From: Streptomyces noursei
GTDB taxonomy: Bacteria > Actinomycetota > Actinomycetes > Streptomycetales > Streptomycetaceae
Assembly (NCBI RefSeq): GCF_001646665.1
Contig: NZ_LWBU01000179.1
Coordinates: forward strand, 68,759 to 132,758
Length of the DNA: 64,000 nt
Reading direction: 5' to 3'
Shown: in pieces, positions 16,010 through 25,199 of the stretch
Position numbering within the stretch: position 1 is the first letter of the stretch
Layout: each line of letters opens with the position of its first letter
The notes under the pieces: generated by a model
Database searches by the model: none
Told to the model about the DNA's origin: nothing
The model's input: only the letters and a program-made list of their open reading frames with translations
Made by a program: the position numbers and the translations under genes

Positions 16010-17434
16010 TCAGCCGCGGACGTCCCGCACGTCCCGCCAGGCTCCCGGGAGCGCGTCCGCCACGTCATGGGCCGCGACCGGGGCGTCCCGCGAGGCGCGG
16101 CGGGCCGCGAGGCCGTGCAGGTAGGCGCCGACCGACGCGGCGTCGCGCGGCGCGAGGCCGGCCGCGAGCAGGGAGCCGGCCAGGCCCGACAGGACGTCAC
16201 CGCTGCCGGCCGTGGCCAGCCAGGGCGTACCGGTCGGGTTGACGCGCACCGGACCGCCGGCCGAGGCGACCAGCGTCGTCGAGCCCTTCAGCAGCACCGT
16301 CGCGCCGTACCGCCCGGCCAGTTCCCGCACCGCCTCCAGACGCCGGGACTCCACGTCCTCGCGGGCGGTGCCCAGCAGCGCGGCGGCCTCGCCCGCGTGC
16401 GGGGTGAGGACCGTGGGCGCCGGGCGGGCGCGCACCGCCGCGGGGTCCAGGTGCCGCAGCCCGTCGGCGTCCACCAGGACGGGGACGTCCGAGCCGAGGA
16501 CGTCGTCCACGCCCGGCGTGTCGCCCAGGCCCGGGCCGATCACCCACGCCTGGACGCGCCCCGCCTTGGCGGGCGGCCCGGCGTGCACCAGGGTCTCCGG
16601 GTGGCGGGCCAGCACCGCGTCGCCGGCCGGCCCCACGTACCGCACGGCCCCGGCGCCGCCGCGCAGCGCCCCGGTGACCGCCAGGACGGCCGCGCCGGGG
16701 TAGCGCGCCGAGCCGGCGACGATGCCGACGACGCCCCGCCGGTACTTGTCGCTCTCCCCCACCGGGACGGGCAGCAGCCGCGCCACGTCCGCGTGCTGAA
16801 GGGCCTCGACGTCCGGCTCCGGCGGCAGGGAGAGCCCGATGCCGACGAGCCGCAGCGCCCCCGCGCGCTCCCTGCCCGGATCGATCAGCAGGCCCGGCTT
16901 GTACGCCCCGAACGTCACCGTGACGTCGGCGTGCACCGCCTCCCCGGTGACCTCCCCCGTGTCGGCGTCCACGCCGCTCGGCAGGTCGACGGCGACCAGC
17001 ACGGCACCGCTGTCGCGCGCCGCCCGCACCACCCGCGCCGCCTCCGGCCGCAGCCCGCCGCGCCCGCCGATCCCGGTGATGCCGTCCACCACCAGGTCGG
17101 CGCGCTCCGGCGCCGCCGACGGGTCCTCCACCACGCGGCCCCCGGCGGCCCGCAGCGCCGTCAGCCCGCCCTCGTGGGCGCGCGGGCCCAGCAGCACCGC
17201 CGACACGCCCGCGCCCCGGCGCGCCAGCCGGGCGCCCGCGTACAGCGCGTCACCGCCGTTGTCGCCGCTGCCGACGAGCAGCACCACCCGGGCGCCGTAG
17301 ACGCGGCCGAGGAGCCCGGCGCACGCGGCCGCCAGCCCCGCGGCCGCCCGCTGCATCAGCGCGCCGTCCGGCAGCCTCGCCATCAACTCGGCCTCGGCGG
17401 CCCGTACTGTCTCCACGCGGTAAGCGGTACGCAT
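16010..17434 (-). CDS. nnrED: Bifunctional NAD(P)H-hydrate epimerase / ADP-dependent NAD(P)H-hydrate dehydratase
   Basis: A 474-residue fused metabolite-repair enzyme. The N-terminal domain (about 1-215) is the epimerase, with VVLLVGSGDNGGDALYAGARLARRG and VDLPSGVDADTGEV. The C-terminal ribokinase-like domain (about 225-470) is the ADP-dependent dehydratase, with GESDKYRRGVVGIVAGSARYPGAA, WVIGPGLG, LTPHAGE and the catalytic ATAGSGDVLSG. Together they restore hydrated NAD(P)H. The start at 17434 is 3 bp after the acpS stop, so the two are cotranscribed. Confidence 0.95.
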   Translation of the reverse strand: MRTAYRVETVRAAEAELMARLPDGALMQRAAAGLAAACAGLLGRVYGARVVLLVGSGDNGGDALYAGARLARRGAGVSAVLLGPRAHEGGLTALRAAGGRVVEDPSAAPERADLVVDGITGIGGRGGLRPEAARVVRAARDSGAVLVAVDLPSGVDADTGEVTGEAVHADVTVTFGAYKPGLLIDPGRERAGALRLVGIGLSLPPEPDVEALQHADVARLLPVPVGESDKYRRGVVGIVAGSARYPGAAVLAVTGALRGGAGAVRYVGPAGDAVLARHPETLVHAGPPAKAGRVQAWVIGPGLGDTPGVDDVLGSDVPVLVDADGLRHLDPAAVRARPAPTVLTPHAGEAAALLGTAREDVESRRLEAVRELAGRYGATVLLKGSTTLVASAGGPVRVNPTGTPWLATAGSGDVLSGLAGSLLAAGLAPRDAASVGAYLHGLAARRASRDAPVAAHDVADALPGAWRDVRDVRG

Positions 17435-17437
17435 GGC

Positions 17438-17806
17438 TCAACCCTCCGCGATCACCACCGCCGACGCCACCCCCGCGTCATGGCTGAGCGACACGTGCCA
17501 CTTCCGTACGCCGAGCTGCGCGGCGCGCGCCGCGACCGTGCCGCGCACCCGCAGCCGGGGCTGCCCGGTGTCCTCGACGTACACCTCGGCGTCCGTCCAC
17601 TGGAGCCCGGCCGGTGCGCCGAGGGCCTTGGCGAGCGCCTCCTTCGCCGCGAACCGCGCCGCGAGCGAGGCCGTCCCGCGCCGCTCCCCGCTCGGCAGCA
17701 GCAGCTCCCGCTCCACGAACAGCCGCTCCGCCATGTGCGGCGTACGCTCCAGCGCCGCGGCGAACCGGTCGATCTCCGCCACGTCGATCCCCACCCCGAT
17801 GATCAT
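17438..17806 (-). CDS. acpS: Holo-[acyl-carrier-protein] synthase
   Basis: A 122-residue phosphopantetheinyl transferase of the short AcpS type that moves 4'-phosphopantetheine from CoA to the serine of acyl carrier protein. It has the magnesium-binding signature GVGIDVAEIDRF at the N-terminus and the FAAKEALAKALG motif around residue 52, and ends VSLSHDAGVASAVVIAE. Its ATG overlaps the glmS stop codon (ATGA), so it is coupled to glmS and followed 3 bp later by the nnrE/D gene. Confidence 0.96.
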   Translation of the reverse strand: MIIGVGIDVAEIDRFAAALERTPHMAERLFVERELLLPSGERRGTASLAARFAAKEALAKALGAPAGLQWTDAEVYVEDTGQPRLRVRGTVAARAAQLGVRKWHVSLSHDAGVASAVVIAEG

Positions 17807-19650
17807 TCGACGGTGACCGACTTCGCCAGGTTGCGCGGCTGGTCCACCTCGTTGCCCCGGGCCGTCGCCAGCTCGCAGGCGAACACCTGGAGCGGCACGG
17901 TCGACACCATCGGCTGGAGCAGCACCGGCGTGGCCGGGATGCGGATCAGGTGGTCGGCGTAGGGCGTCACCGCCTCGTCGCCCTCCTCCGCGATCACGAT
18001 GGTGCGGGCGCCGCGCGCCCGGATCTCCTGGATGTTCGACACGATCTTGTCGTGCAGGACCGACCGCCCGCGCGGCGAGGGGACCACCACGACGACCGGC
18101 AGGTCCTCCTCGATCAGCGCGATCGGCCCGTGCTTCAGCTCACCGGCGGCGAAGCCCTCGGCGTGCATGTACGCCAGCTCCTTGAGCTTGAGCGCGCCCT
18201 CCAGGGCGACCGGGTAGCCCACGTGCCGGCCCAGGAACAGCACGGTGTCCTTGTCCGCCAGCGACCGCGCCAGTTCCCGCACCGGCTCCATGGTCTCCAG
18301 GACCCGGTCGACGTCGTCCGCGATCCTGGCCAGGTCCCGGACGACCGACCGGATCTCGTCGCCCCACTTCGTCCCGCGCACCTGCCCCAGGTAGAGGGCC
18401 AGCAGGTACACGGCCACGAGCTGCGTCAGGAACGCCTTGGTGGACGCGACCGCCACCTCCGGCCCGGCGTGCGTGTAGAGCACCCCGTCCGACTCGCGCG
18501 GGATGGTCGAGCCGTTGGTGTTGCAGACGGCCAGCACCCGGGCCCCCTGGGCGCGGGCGTGGCGCAGCGCCATCAGGGTGTCCATGGTCTCGCCCGACTG
18601 CGAGATGGCGATCACCAGCGTCCGCTGGTCCAGGATCGGGTCCCGGTAGCGGAACTCGCTCGCCAGCTCCACCTCGCACGGGACGCGGGTCCAGTGCTCG
18701 ATGGCGTACTTGGCGATCAGCCCGGCGTGGAAGGCCGTGCCGCACGCCACGATCACCACCTTGTGCGCCTCGCGCAGGACGGCGTCGGGGATCCGCAGCT
18801 CGTCCAGCCGCAGCGAGCCGCCGCCGTCGATCCGGCCCAGCAGGGTGTCGGCGACCGCCTTGGGCTGCTCGGCGATCTCCTTGAGCATGAAGTAGTCGTA
18901 GCCCCCCTTCTCGGCGGCCGAGGCGTCCCAGTCGACGTGGTACGAGCGCACGTCGGCGGGCGCCCCGTCGAAGTCGGTGACCGTCACCCCGTCCCGGCGC
19001 AGCTCCACCACCTGGTCCTGCCCGAGTTCGATCGCCGAGCGGGTGTGGGCGATGAACGCGGCCACGTCGGAGGCGAGGAACGCCTCCCCCTCGCCGACCC
19101 CCACCACCAGCGGCGAGTTGCGCCGGGCGCCCACGACCACGTCCGGCTGGTCGGCGTGCACCGCGACGAGGGTGAAGGCCCCCTCCAGCCGGCGGCACAC
19201 CAGCCGCATGGCCTCCGCCAGGTCGCCGCAGGAGGAGAACTCCTCGGCCAGCAGGTGGGACACGACCTCGGTGTCCGTCTCGGACTCCAGCGTGTGTCCC
19301 CGCTCGGCCAGTTCGGCGCGCAGCGGGGCGAAGTTCTCGATGATGCCGTTGTGGACGACGGCGACCCGCCCCGCGTTGTCGAGGTGCGGGTGGGCGTTGG
19401 CGTCGGTCGGCCCGCCGTGCGTCGCCCACCGGGTGTGCCCGATCCCCGCGCTCCCGGTCGGCAGCGGCCGGCCGTCCAGCTCCTTCTCCAGGTTGACGAG
19501 CTTGCCCGCCTTCTTGGCCGCGGCCATCGAGCCGTCGGAGAGCACCGCGACGCCGGCCGAGTCGTAGCCCCGGTACTCGAGCCGCCTGAGGCCCGCGATC
19601 ACCACATCAAGCGCCGACTGCCCGCCGACGTAACCCACGATTCCGCACAT
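17803..19650 (-). CDS. glmS: Glutamine--fructose-6-phosphate aminotransferase (isomerizing)
   Basis: A 615-residue enzyme making glucosamine-6-phosphate, the first step to UDP-GlcNAc. The N-terminal glutaminase domain has the nucleophile Cys2 (MCGIVGYVG), the GHTRWATHG loop and HNGIIENF. Two SIS sugar-isomerase domains follow (GTAFHAGLIAKYAIE; GRHVGYPVALEGALKLKELAYMHAEGF), and it ends DQPRNLAKSVTVE as in the family. It is full length and probably first in the glmS-acpS-nnrED group. glmM, the next enzyme of the pathway, lies 4 kb away. Confidence 0.97.
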   Translation of the reverse strand: MCGIVGYVGGQSALDVVIAGLRRLEYRGYDSAGVAVLSDGSMAAAKKAGKLVNLEKELDGRPLPTGSAGIGHTRWATHGGPTDANAHPHLDNAGRVAVVHNGIIENFAPLRAELAERGHTLESETDTEVVSHLLAEEFSSCGDLAEAMRLVCRRLEGAFTLVAVHADQPDVVVGARRNSPLVVGVGEGEAFLASDVAAFIAHTRSAIELGQDQVVELRRDGVTVTDFDGAPADVRSYHVDWDASAAEKGGYDYFMLKEIAEQPKAVADTLLGRIDGGGSLRLDELRIPDAVLREAHKVVIVACGTAFHAGLIAKYAIEHWTRVPCEVELASEFRYRDPILDQRTLVIAISQSGETMDTLMALRHARAQGARVLAVCNTNGSTIPRESDGVLYTHAGPEVAVASTKAFLTQLVAVYLLALYLGQVRGTKWGDEIRSVVRDLARIADDVDRVLETMEPVRELARSLADKDTVLFLGRHVGYPVALEGALKLKELAYMHAEGFAAGELKHGPIALIEEDLPVVVVVPSPRGRSVLHDKIVSNIQEIRARGARTIVIAEEGDEAVTPYADHLIRIPATPVLLQPMVSTVPLQVFACELATARGNEVDQPRNLAKSVTVE

Positions 19651-19700
19651 GCCGAGCAGCCTACGACCGACGCCCCGTCACGGCACCGTGCCGCCCCGCG

Positions 19701-20513
19701 TCAGGTCTTCGCCCGGTACGCCCGCATGGCCAGCGGGTAGAACACGGCGGCTATGCCCACCGCCCAGACCAGCGACCACATCACCGGCCGGCCGACCTCG
19801 CCGCCCAGGAGCAGGCCGCGGAAGGCGTCCGACAGGTGCGTCACCGGGTTGACGTTCACCCAGGCCTGGAGCCAGCCGGGCATCGTGTCGACCACCACGA
19901 ACGCGCTGCTGGTGAACGTGATCGGGAAGATCAGCGTGAACCCGAACGCCTGCACCTTCTCCGCGTCGCCCGCCAGCATCCCGATGAGCACCGCGCACCA
20001 CGAGACGGCCGCCGCGAACAGGATGACCAGCAGCACCCCGAACAGGAAACCGCCCAGGCCACCGGTGATCCGGAAGCCCAGCGCCAGCCCGAGCGCGATC
20101 ATCAGGACGATCGCCCACACGTGCTTGACCAGGTCGGCGGCGATCCGCCCGAACAGCGGCGCCGACCGGGCTATCGGCAGGCTCCTCAGCCGGTCGAAGA
20201 CGCCCTTCGTCAGGTCGGTGTTGAGGGCCATCGCCGTGTAGATCGTCATGAAGAGGGTGTTCTGGACGATGATCCCCGGCAGCGCGTACTTCAGGTACGC
20301 GTCGGGCGACCCGGCCATCTGCCCGCCCATCACGTACGTGAAGAGGAGCACGAACATGATCGGCGTGATGCTGTAGTCGACGAGCTCCAGCGGGTTGTGC
20401 TTGACGGCCACCAGGCTGCGCCAGGCCATCGTGGCGGTCTGCCGCAGGCCCGCGCCGGACCGCACCCGGCCGCCCGCGGTCAGGGGCGCGCCGGCCGTCG
20501 TCGTGGCGGTCAT
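19701..20513 (-). CDS. ABC-2 type transporter permease (DrrB-like)
   Basis: A 270-residue membrane component of an exporter. It has about six hydrophobic segments (ITPIMFVLLFTYVMGG; IIVQNTLFMTIYTAMAL; VWAIVLMIALGLALGF; FLFGVLLVILFAAAVSWCAVLIGML; FGFTLIFPITFTSSAFVV; VMWSLVWAVGIAAVFYPLA). The segment GVFDRLRSLPIARSAPLFGR and the late PVTHLSDAFRGLLLGG are typical of the daunorubicin-resistance DrrB/ABC-2 family. Its ATG overlaps the stop of the ATPase gene (ATGA). The exported substrate is unknown. Confidence 0.9.
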   Translation of the reverse strand: MTATTTAGAPLTAGGRVRSGAGLRQTATMAWRSLVAVKHNPLELVDYSITPIMFVLLFTYVMGGQMAGSPDAYLKYALPGIIVQNTLFMTIYTAMALNTDLTKGVFDRLRSLPIARSAPLFGRIAADLVKHVWAIVLMIALGLALGFRITGGLGGFLFGVLLVILFAAAVSWCAVLIGMLAGDAEKVQAFGFTLIFPITFTSSAFVVVDTMPGWLQAWVNVNPVTHLSDAFRGLLLGGEVGRPVMWSLVWAVGIAAVFYPLAMRAYRAKT

Positions 20514-21526
20514 GCCGAACTCACCACCTTGTCGATGTCGCTGTCGTCGGGCTCCGTGTCGCCGCCCCCGCGCCCGTCCCCGTCACCGTCGCCCGGTTCC
20601 GCGCGGTGCCCGGTGAGGGCCAGGAACACCTCGTCCAGCGACGAGCGGCGCAGCGTCAGCTCGCCCACCGCGATGCCGGCCCCGTCCAGCCGCCGCACGA
20701 CGGCGGGCATCAGCTCCGGGCCGTTCACCGGAGCGGTGATCACGTCGCCCTCGATCTGCGTCTGGTGCCCGGCGGCCTCGGCGACCAGCGCGTGGGCGCC
20801 CGCCAGGTCGTCCGCGCGCACCGGGCGCACCTGGAGGACCTGCCCGCCGACCTGCGACTTCAGCTCGTCGGGAGTGCCCTCGGCGATGACCCGGCCCCGG
20901 TCGATCACCACGATGTCGTCGGCGAGCATGTCCGCCTCGTTCAGGTACTGCGTGGTCAGCAGGGCGGTCACCCCCTCGGCCACCAGGCCGCGCAGCATGT
21001 CCCACAGCTCGCCCCGGCTGCGCGGGTCCAGGCCGGTGGTCGGCTCGTCGAGGAACAGGATCCGCGGCCGCCCCACCAGGCTGGCCGCCAGGTCCAGCCG
21101 GCGCCGCATACCGCCCGAGTACGTCTTCACCGCGCGGCCCGCCGCGTCGGCCAGGTGGAACCGGTCCAGCAGCTCCGCCGCCCGGGCCCTGGCCTCCCGC
21201 CGCGGCATTCCCAGCAGGCGTCCGATCAGCAGCAGGTTCTCCGTGCCCGTCAGGTTCTCGTCGACCGCCGCGTACTGCCCGGTGAGGCCGACCAGCGAGC
21301 GCACGACCCCGGCCTCCCGGACCACGTCGTGCCCCGCGACCACGGCCCGGCCCGCGTCCGGCGCCAGCAGGGTGGCGAAGATCCGGACGGCCGTGGTCTT
21401 CCCCGCCCCGTTCGGCCCCAGCAGCCCCAGCACCGTCCCGGTGCGGGCGGCGAGGTCCACACCGGCCAGCGCCTGCGTCTCCTTGAACCGTTTGGCCAGG
21501 CCTTCCGCCTGGATCGCGTACGTCAT
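20510..21526 (-). CDS. ABC transporter ATP-binding protein (DrrA-like)
   Basis: A 338-residue ATPase of a drug-export type ABC system. Walker A is GPNGAGKTT, the signature is YSGGMRRRLDLAASL, Walker B is ILFLDEPTTGLD, and the switch region follows as LTTQYLNEAD. The C-terminal region (LRRSSLDEVFLALTGHRAE) is characteristic of DrrA proteins. The ATG at 21526 has ribosome site GAGGGGA; the upstream in-frame sequence is not needed. It forms a two-gene operon with the permease. Confidence 0.92.
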   Translation of the reverse strand: MTYAIQAEGLAKRFKETQALAGVDLAARTGTVLGLLGPNGAGKTTAVRIFATLLAPDAGRAVVAGHDVVREAGVVRSLVGLTGQYAAVDENLTGTENLLLIGRLLGMPRREARARAAELLDRFHLADAAGRAVKTYSGGMRRRLDLAASLVGRPRILFLDEPTTGLDPRSRGELWDMLRGLVAEGVTALLTTQYLNEADMLADDIVVIDRGRVIAEGTPDELKSQVGGQVLQVRPVRADDLAGAHALVAEAAGHQTQIEGDVITAPVNGPELMPAVVRRLDGAGIAVGELTLRRSSLDEVFLALTGHRAEPGDGDGDGRGGGDTEPDDSDIDKVVSSA

Positions 21527-21682
21527 GGGACCGTCCCCTCGGCTCGGGTCGTACCACGCGAACGCCGGAGCGCCGACGCCCACCTACCCCACAACTGTGA
21601 CGCACGCCACTGACATTCCGCCCGGTGGCAGGGTGACCGAGCACACGGCCCACAACACCGCCGCAAGCACGACAATGGCCGT

Positions 21683-22660
21683 GTGATCACTTCGCCGCCA
21701 CGAAGCGCCGCCCACCGCCGTGCGGACACTCCGTACGTCGACCTCACCCGCGACGAGTGGAGCGCGCTGCGCGACAAGACGCCGCTGCCCCTCACCGCGG
21801 AGGAGGTCGAGCGGCTGCGCGGCCTCGGCGACGTCATCGACCTCGACGAGGTCCGCGACATCTACCTGCCGCTCTCCCGCCTGCTGAACTTGTACGTCGG
21901 CGCCACCGCGAACCTGCGCGGCGCGCTGAACACGTTCCTCGGCGAGAAGAGCGCCCAGCGCGGCACCCCCTTCGTCATAGGGGTCGCCGGTTCCGTCGCG
22001 GTCGGCAAGTCCACCGTCGCCCGGCTCCTCCAGGCGCTGCTCGCCCGCTGGCCCGAGCACCCCCGGGTGGAGCTGGTGACCACCGACGGGTTCCTGCTGC
22101 CCATGAAGGAGCTCCAGGCGCGCGGCCTGATGTCCCGGAAGGGTTTCCCCGAGTCGTACGACCGGCGCGCCCTGACCCGGTTCGTGGCCGACATCAAGGC
22201 GGGCAAGGACGAGGTCACCGCGCCCGTCTACTCCCACCTGATCTACGACATCGTCCCCGGCCAGCGCCTCACCGTCCGGCGGCCGGACATCCTGATCGTC
22301 GAGGGCCTCAACGTCCTGCAGCCCGCGCTGCCCGGTCAGGACGGCCGCACGCGCGTCGGCCTCGCCGACTACTTCGACTTCTCGGTGTACGTCGACGCGC
22401 GCCCCGAGGACATCGAGGCCTGGTACCTGAATCGTTTCCGCAAGCTGCGGGCCACCGCGTTCCAGAACCCCTCCTCGTACTTCCAGAAGTACACCCAGGT
22501 CAGCGAGGAGGAGGCGCTCGACTACGCCCGTACCATGTGGCGGACCATCAACAAGGTGAACCTGCTGGAGAACGTGGCACCGACCCGGGGCCGTGCCACG
22601 CTCGTCGTGCGCAAGGGCCCGGACCACAAGGTCCAGCGGCTCTCCCTGCGCAAGCTCTGA
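21683..22660 (+). CDS. coaA: Pantothenate kinase, type I
   Basis: A 325-residue kinase that catalyses the first and rate-setting step of coenzyme A synthesis. The P-loop is GVAGSVAVGKST (about residue 99), followed by VTTDGFLLPMKEL, SHLIYDIVPG and ILIVEGLNVLQ. The rest matches the prokaryotic type I enzyme through FQNPSSYFQKYTQV and MWRTINKVNLLENVAPTRGRATLV. The start is GTG at 21683, divergent from the ABC transporter. It is followed 46 bp later by a DUF389 gene on the same strand. Confidence 0.96.
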   Translation: MITSPPRSAAHRRADTPYVDLTRDEWSALRDKTPLPLTAEEVERLRGLGDVIDLDEVRDIYLPLSRLLNLYVGATANLRGALNTFLGEKSAQRGTPFVIGVAGSVAVGKSTVARLLQALLARWPEHPRVELVTTDGFLLPMKELQARGLMSRKGFPESYDRRALTRFVADIKAGKDEVTAPVYSHLIYDIVPGQRLTVRRPDILIVEGLNVLQPALPGQDGRTRVGLADYFDFSVYVDARPEDIEAWYLNRFRKLRATAFQNPSSYFQKYTQVSEEEALDYARTMWRTINKVNLLENVAPTRGRATLVVRKGPDHKVQRLSLRKL

Positions 22661-22706
22661 CGCTCCGGACATCCGGAGCCCGGACACCGGAAGGATCCCC
22701 GCGGCC

Positions 22707-23645
22707 GTGCTGCACCTGCGCCTGATCGTCCCCGCCGACCGTACCGACGAGGTGGTCGGCACCATCGAGCGGACGGTCGGCACCGCCCACCTCGTCGTCG
22801 TGCCGGGCGCCGCCCGCGACCCGGTGGGCGACCTGGTCCTGTGCGACGTGGCGCGCGAGGCGGGCGACGGCCTGATCTCCGACCTGTGCGCCCTGGGCAT
22901 CGACAAGTCGGGGTCGATCGCCCTGGAGGACATCGGCCTGTCGCTGTCGGAGCGCGCCGAGAAGGCGGAGGCGGACGCGCCCGGCGAGGGCGCCGACGCC
23001 GTCCTGTGGGAGCAGCTCCAGGACGCCACGCACGAGGAGTCCACGCTCAGCGTCACGTACGTGGCGTTCCTGACGCTCGCCACGATGATCGCGGCCTGCG
23101 GCGTGGTCCTGGACAACGCCATCCTGATCGTGGGGGCCATGGCGGTGGGCCCGGAGTTCGGCCCGCTCGCCGGGATCTGCACGGCGCTGGTGCAGCGCCG
23201 GCCGCGCCTGGCCGTACGGTCGCTGGTGGCCCTGCTGGTGGGATTCGCGGCGGCCATGGCGCTGACGGTCCTGTTCAGCCTGGCCATGGACGCGCTGGGG
23301 CTGTTCTCCGAGAGCATGCTGCACGGCGACCGCCCCAACACCGGCTTCATCTACGCGCCGGACCGGTTCTCGTTCGTCGTCGGCCTCCTCGCGGGTGCCG
23401 CCGGCACCCTCTCGCTGACCTCCGCGAAGTCCGGGGCGCTGGTCGGGGTGGCCATCTCGGTCACCACCGTGCCCGCGGCGGCCAACGCGGCGGTGGCGCT
23501 CGGCTACGGCGACCTCGCCCAGACCAAGGGCTCCGTCGAGCAGCTGCTGCTGAACCTGCTGGCGATCGTGCTCGCCGGGACGCTGACGCTCCTGGCGCAG
23601 AAGTTCTTCTGGGCCCGCCGGCGGCGCCGTACCCGGCAGGCCTGA
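22707..23645 (+). CDS. DUF389 family membrane protein
   Basis: A 312-residue protein. An N-terminal soluble part of about 100 residues with a ferredoxin-like look (VLHLRLIVPADRTDEVVGTIERT) is followed by the DUF389 membrane domain, with at least five hydrophobic segments (TYVAFLTLATMIAACGVVL; NAILIVGAMAVGPEFGPLAG; LVALLVGFAAAMALTVLFSLAM; FSFVVGLLAGAAGTLSL; LLLNLLAIVLAGTLTLLA). The GPEFGPLAG-type motif is diagnostic. No function is established for the family. GTG start at 22707 with GGAAGGA upstream. Confidence 0.85.
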   Translation: MLHLRLIVPADRTDEVVGTIERTVGTAHLVVVPGAARDPVGDLVLCDVAREAGDGLISDLCALGIDKSGSIALEDIGLSLSERAEKAEADAPGEGADAVLWEQLQDATHEESTLSVTYVAFLTLATMIAACGVVLDNAILIVGAMAVGPEFGPLAGICTALVQRRPRLAVRSLVALLVGFAAAMALTVLFSLAMDALGLFSESMLHGDRPNTGFIYAPDRFSFVVGLLAGAAGTLSLTSAKSGALVGVAISVTTVPAAANAAVALGYGDLAQTKGSVEQLLLNLLAIVLAGTLTLLAQKFFWARRRRRTRQA

Positions 23646-23673
23646 CGGCCCGCGGGCCGTATCGGGGCCCGGT

Positions 23674-23723
23674 ACGCCGAAGGGGCGCCCCCGCCGTCAC
23701 CGGCGGGGGCGCCCCTTCGGCGT
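23674..23723. terminator. Bidirectional terminator, 23-bp perfect stem
   Basis: An uninterrupted 23-bp stem (23674-23696 with 23701-23723) closes a TCAC tetraloop between the convergent DUF389 and glmM genes. It is one of the strongest hairpins in the window and can act on both strands. Confidence 0.85.
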
Positions 23724-23731
23724 GACGGGTG

Positions 23732-25090
23732 TCAGCCCAGCGCGGACTTCACCACGTCGGCGAGCTCCCCGGCGACCGAGCGGGCCTGCTCGATGTCGGC
23801 GGCCTCGACCATGACGCGGACCAGCGGCTCGGTGCCCGACGGGCGGAGCAGGACGCGGCCGGTGCTGCCGAGGCGGCGCTCGGCGTCCGCGACCGCGCTG
23901 CCCAGCTCGGCGGAGGTCTTCACGCGCGTCTTGTCGACGTCCTTGACGTTGATCAGGACCTGCGGCAGGCGCTCCATGACCCCGGCCAGGTCGGCCAGCG
24001 GCCGCCCGGTGGCCGCGACCCGCGCGGCGAGCATCAGGCCGGTCAGGGTGCCGTCGCCGGTGGTGGCGTGGTCCAGCACGATGACGTGACCGGACTGCTC
24101 ACCGCCCAGGGCGTAGCCGTGCTCCTTCATCGACTCCAGCACGTAGCGGTCGCCGACCGCCGTCTGCACGAGCTGCAGGCCCTCGCGCTCCATGGCGAGC
24201 TTGAAGCCCAGGTTCGACATGACCGTCGCGACCACGGTGTCGCCGCGCAGGGTCCCGGCCTCGCGCATGGCGAGGGCGAGCACGGCGAGGATCTGGTCGC
24301 CGTCCACCTCGGTGCCCGTGTGGTCGACGGCCAGGCAGCGGTCGGCGTCCCCGTCGTGGGCGATGCCGAGGTCCGCGCCGTGCTCGACGACGGCGGCCTT
24401 CAGCATCTCCAGGTGCGTGGAGCCGCAGCCGTCGTTGATGTTGAGCCCGTCCGGGGTGGCACCGATCGTGATGACCTCGGCCCCCGCCTGCTGGAACGCG
24501 GCGGGCGACACGCCGGACGCCGCGCCGTGCGCCTCGTCGAGCACGATCTTCAGCCCGTCGAGCCGGTTCGGCAGGACGCTCAGCAGGTGGGCGACGTACT
24601 GGTCGAAGCCCTCGTGGTAGTCGGCGATCCGGCCGACACCGGCGCCGGTCGGCCGGTCCCACGGCTCACCGGTGCGGTGCTGGTCGTACACGGCCTCGAT
24701 GCGGTCCTCCAGCTCGTCGGCCAGCTTGTGGCCGCCGCGCGCGAAGAACTTGATGCCGTTGTCCGGCATGGCGTTGTGGCTGGCGGAGAGCATCACGCCC
24801 AGGTCGGCGCCGAGCGCGCCCGTCAGGTACGCCACGGCCGGCGTCGGCAGCACGCCGACCCGCATGACGTCCACACCGGCGCTCGCGAGGCCCGCCACGA
24901 CGGCGGCCTCCAGGAACTCTCCCGACGCACGGGGGTCACGCCCGACCACGGCGGTCGGCCGATGTCCTGCAAAGGTCCCCGCCTCGGCGAGCACGTGCGC
25001 CGCCGCGACCGACAGACCGAGCGCCAGCTCCGCCGTCAGATCCGCGTTGGCGACACCGCGCACACCATCCGTGCCGAAGAGTCGTCCCAC
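23732..25090 (-). CDS. glmM: Phosphoglucosamine mutase
   Basis: A 452-residue enzyme converting glucosamine-6-phosphate to glucosamine-1-phosphate for UDP-GlcNAc. The phosphoserine is S104 in GVMLSASHN, the magnesium ligands are in AHDGDADRCL, the sugar loop is GGEQSGHVI and the phosphate-binding loop is LRPSGTEPLVRVMVE. The GTG at 25090 is preceded by GGAGGA and gives the family start (GRLFGTDGVRG). It lies downstream of rplM-rpsI on the same strand but beyond a long hairpin, as is usual in actinobacteria. Confidence 0.96.
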   Translation of the reverse strand: MGRLFGTDGVRGVANADLTAELALGLSVAAAHVLAEAGTFAGHRPTAVVGRDPRASGEFLEAAVVAGLASAGVDVMRVGVLPTPAVAYLTGALGADLGVMLSASHNAMPDNGIKFFARGGHKLADELEDRIEAVYDQHRTGEPWDRPTGAGVGRIADYHEGFDQYVAHLLSVLPNRLDGLKIVLDEAHGAASGVSPAAFQQAGAEVITIGATPDGLNINDGCGSTHLEMLKAAVVEHGADLGIAHDGDADRCLAVDHTGTEVDGDQILAVLALAMREAGTLRGDTVVATVMSNLGFKLAMEREGLQLVQTAVGDRYVLESMKEHGYALGGEQSGHVIVLDHATTGDGTLTGLMLAARVAATGRPLADLAGVMERLPQVLINVKDVDKTRVKTSAELGSAVADAERRLGSTGRVLLRPSGTEPLVRVMVEAADIEQARSVAGELADVVKSALG

Positions 25091-25135
25091 AGCTGTCCTC
25101 CGAGTTACTCCGAAAAAGCAAGGTGAAGCGTATAG

Positions 25136-25177
25136 ACGTACGCCCCGGCAGCACGGAGGTGCCGCCGGGGCGTACGT
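25136..25177 (-). terminator. Terminator hairpin after rpsI
   Basis: A near-perfect stem of about 19 bp (25136-25154 with 25158-25177, one mismatch) follows the rpsI stop and precedes glmM. There is no T run. It probably ends or attenuates the rplM-rpsI transcript. Confidence 0.65.
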
Positions 25178-25199
25178 TGAGCAGACCGAGCAGGCGTGA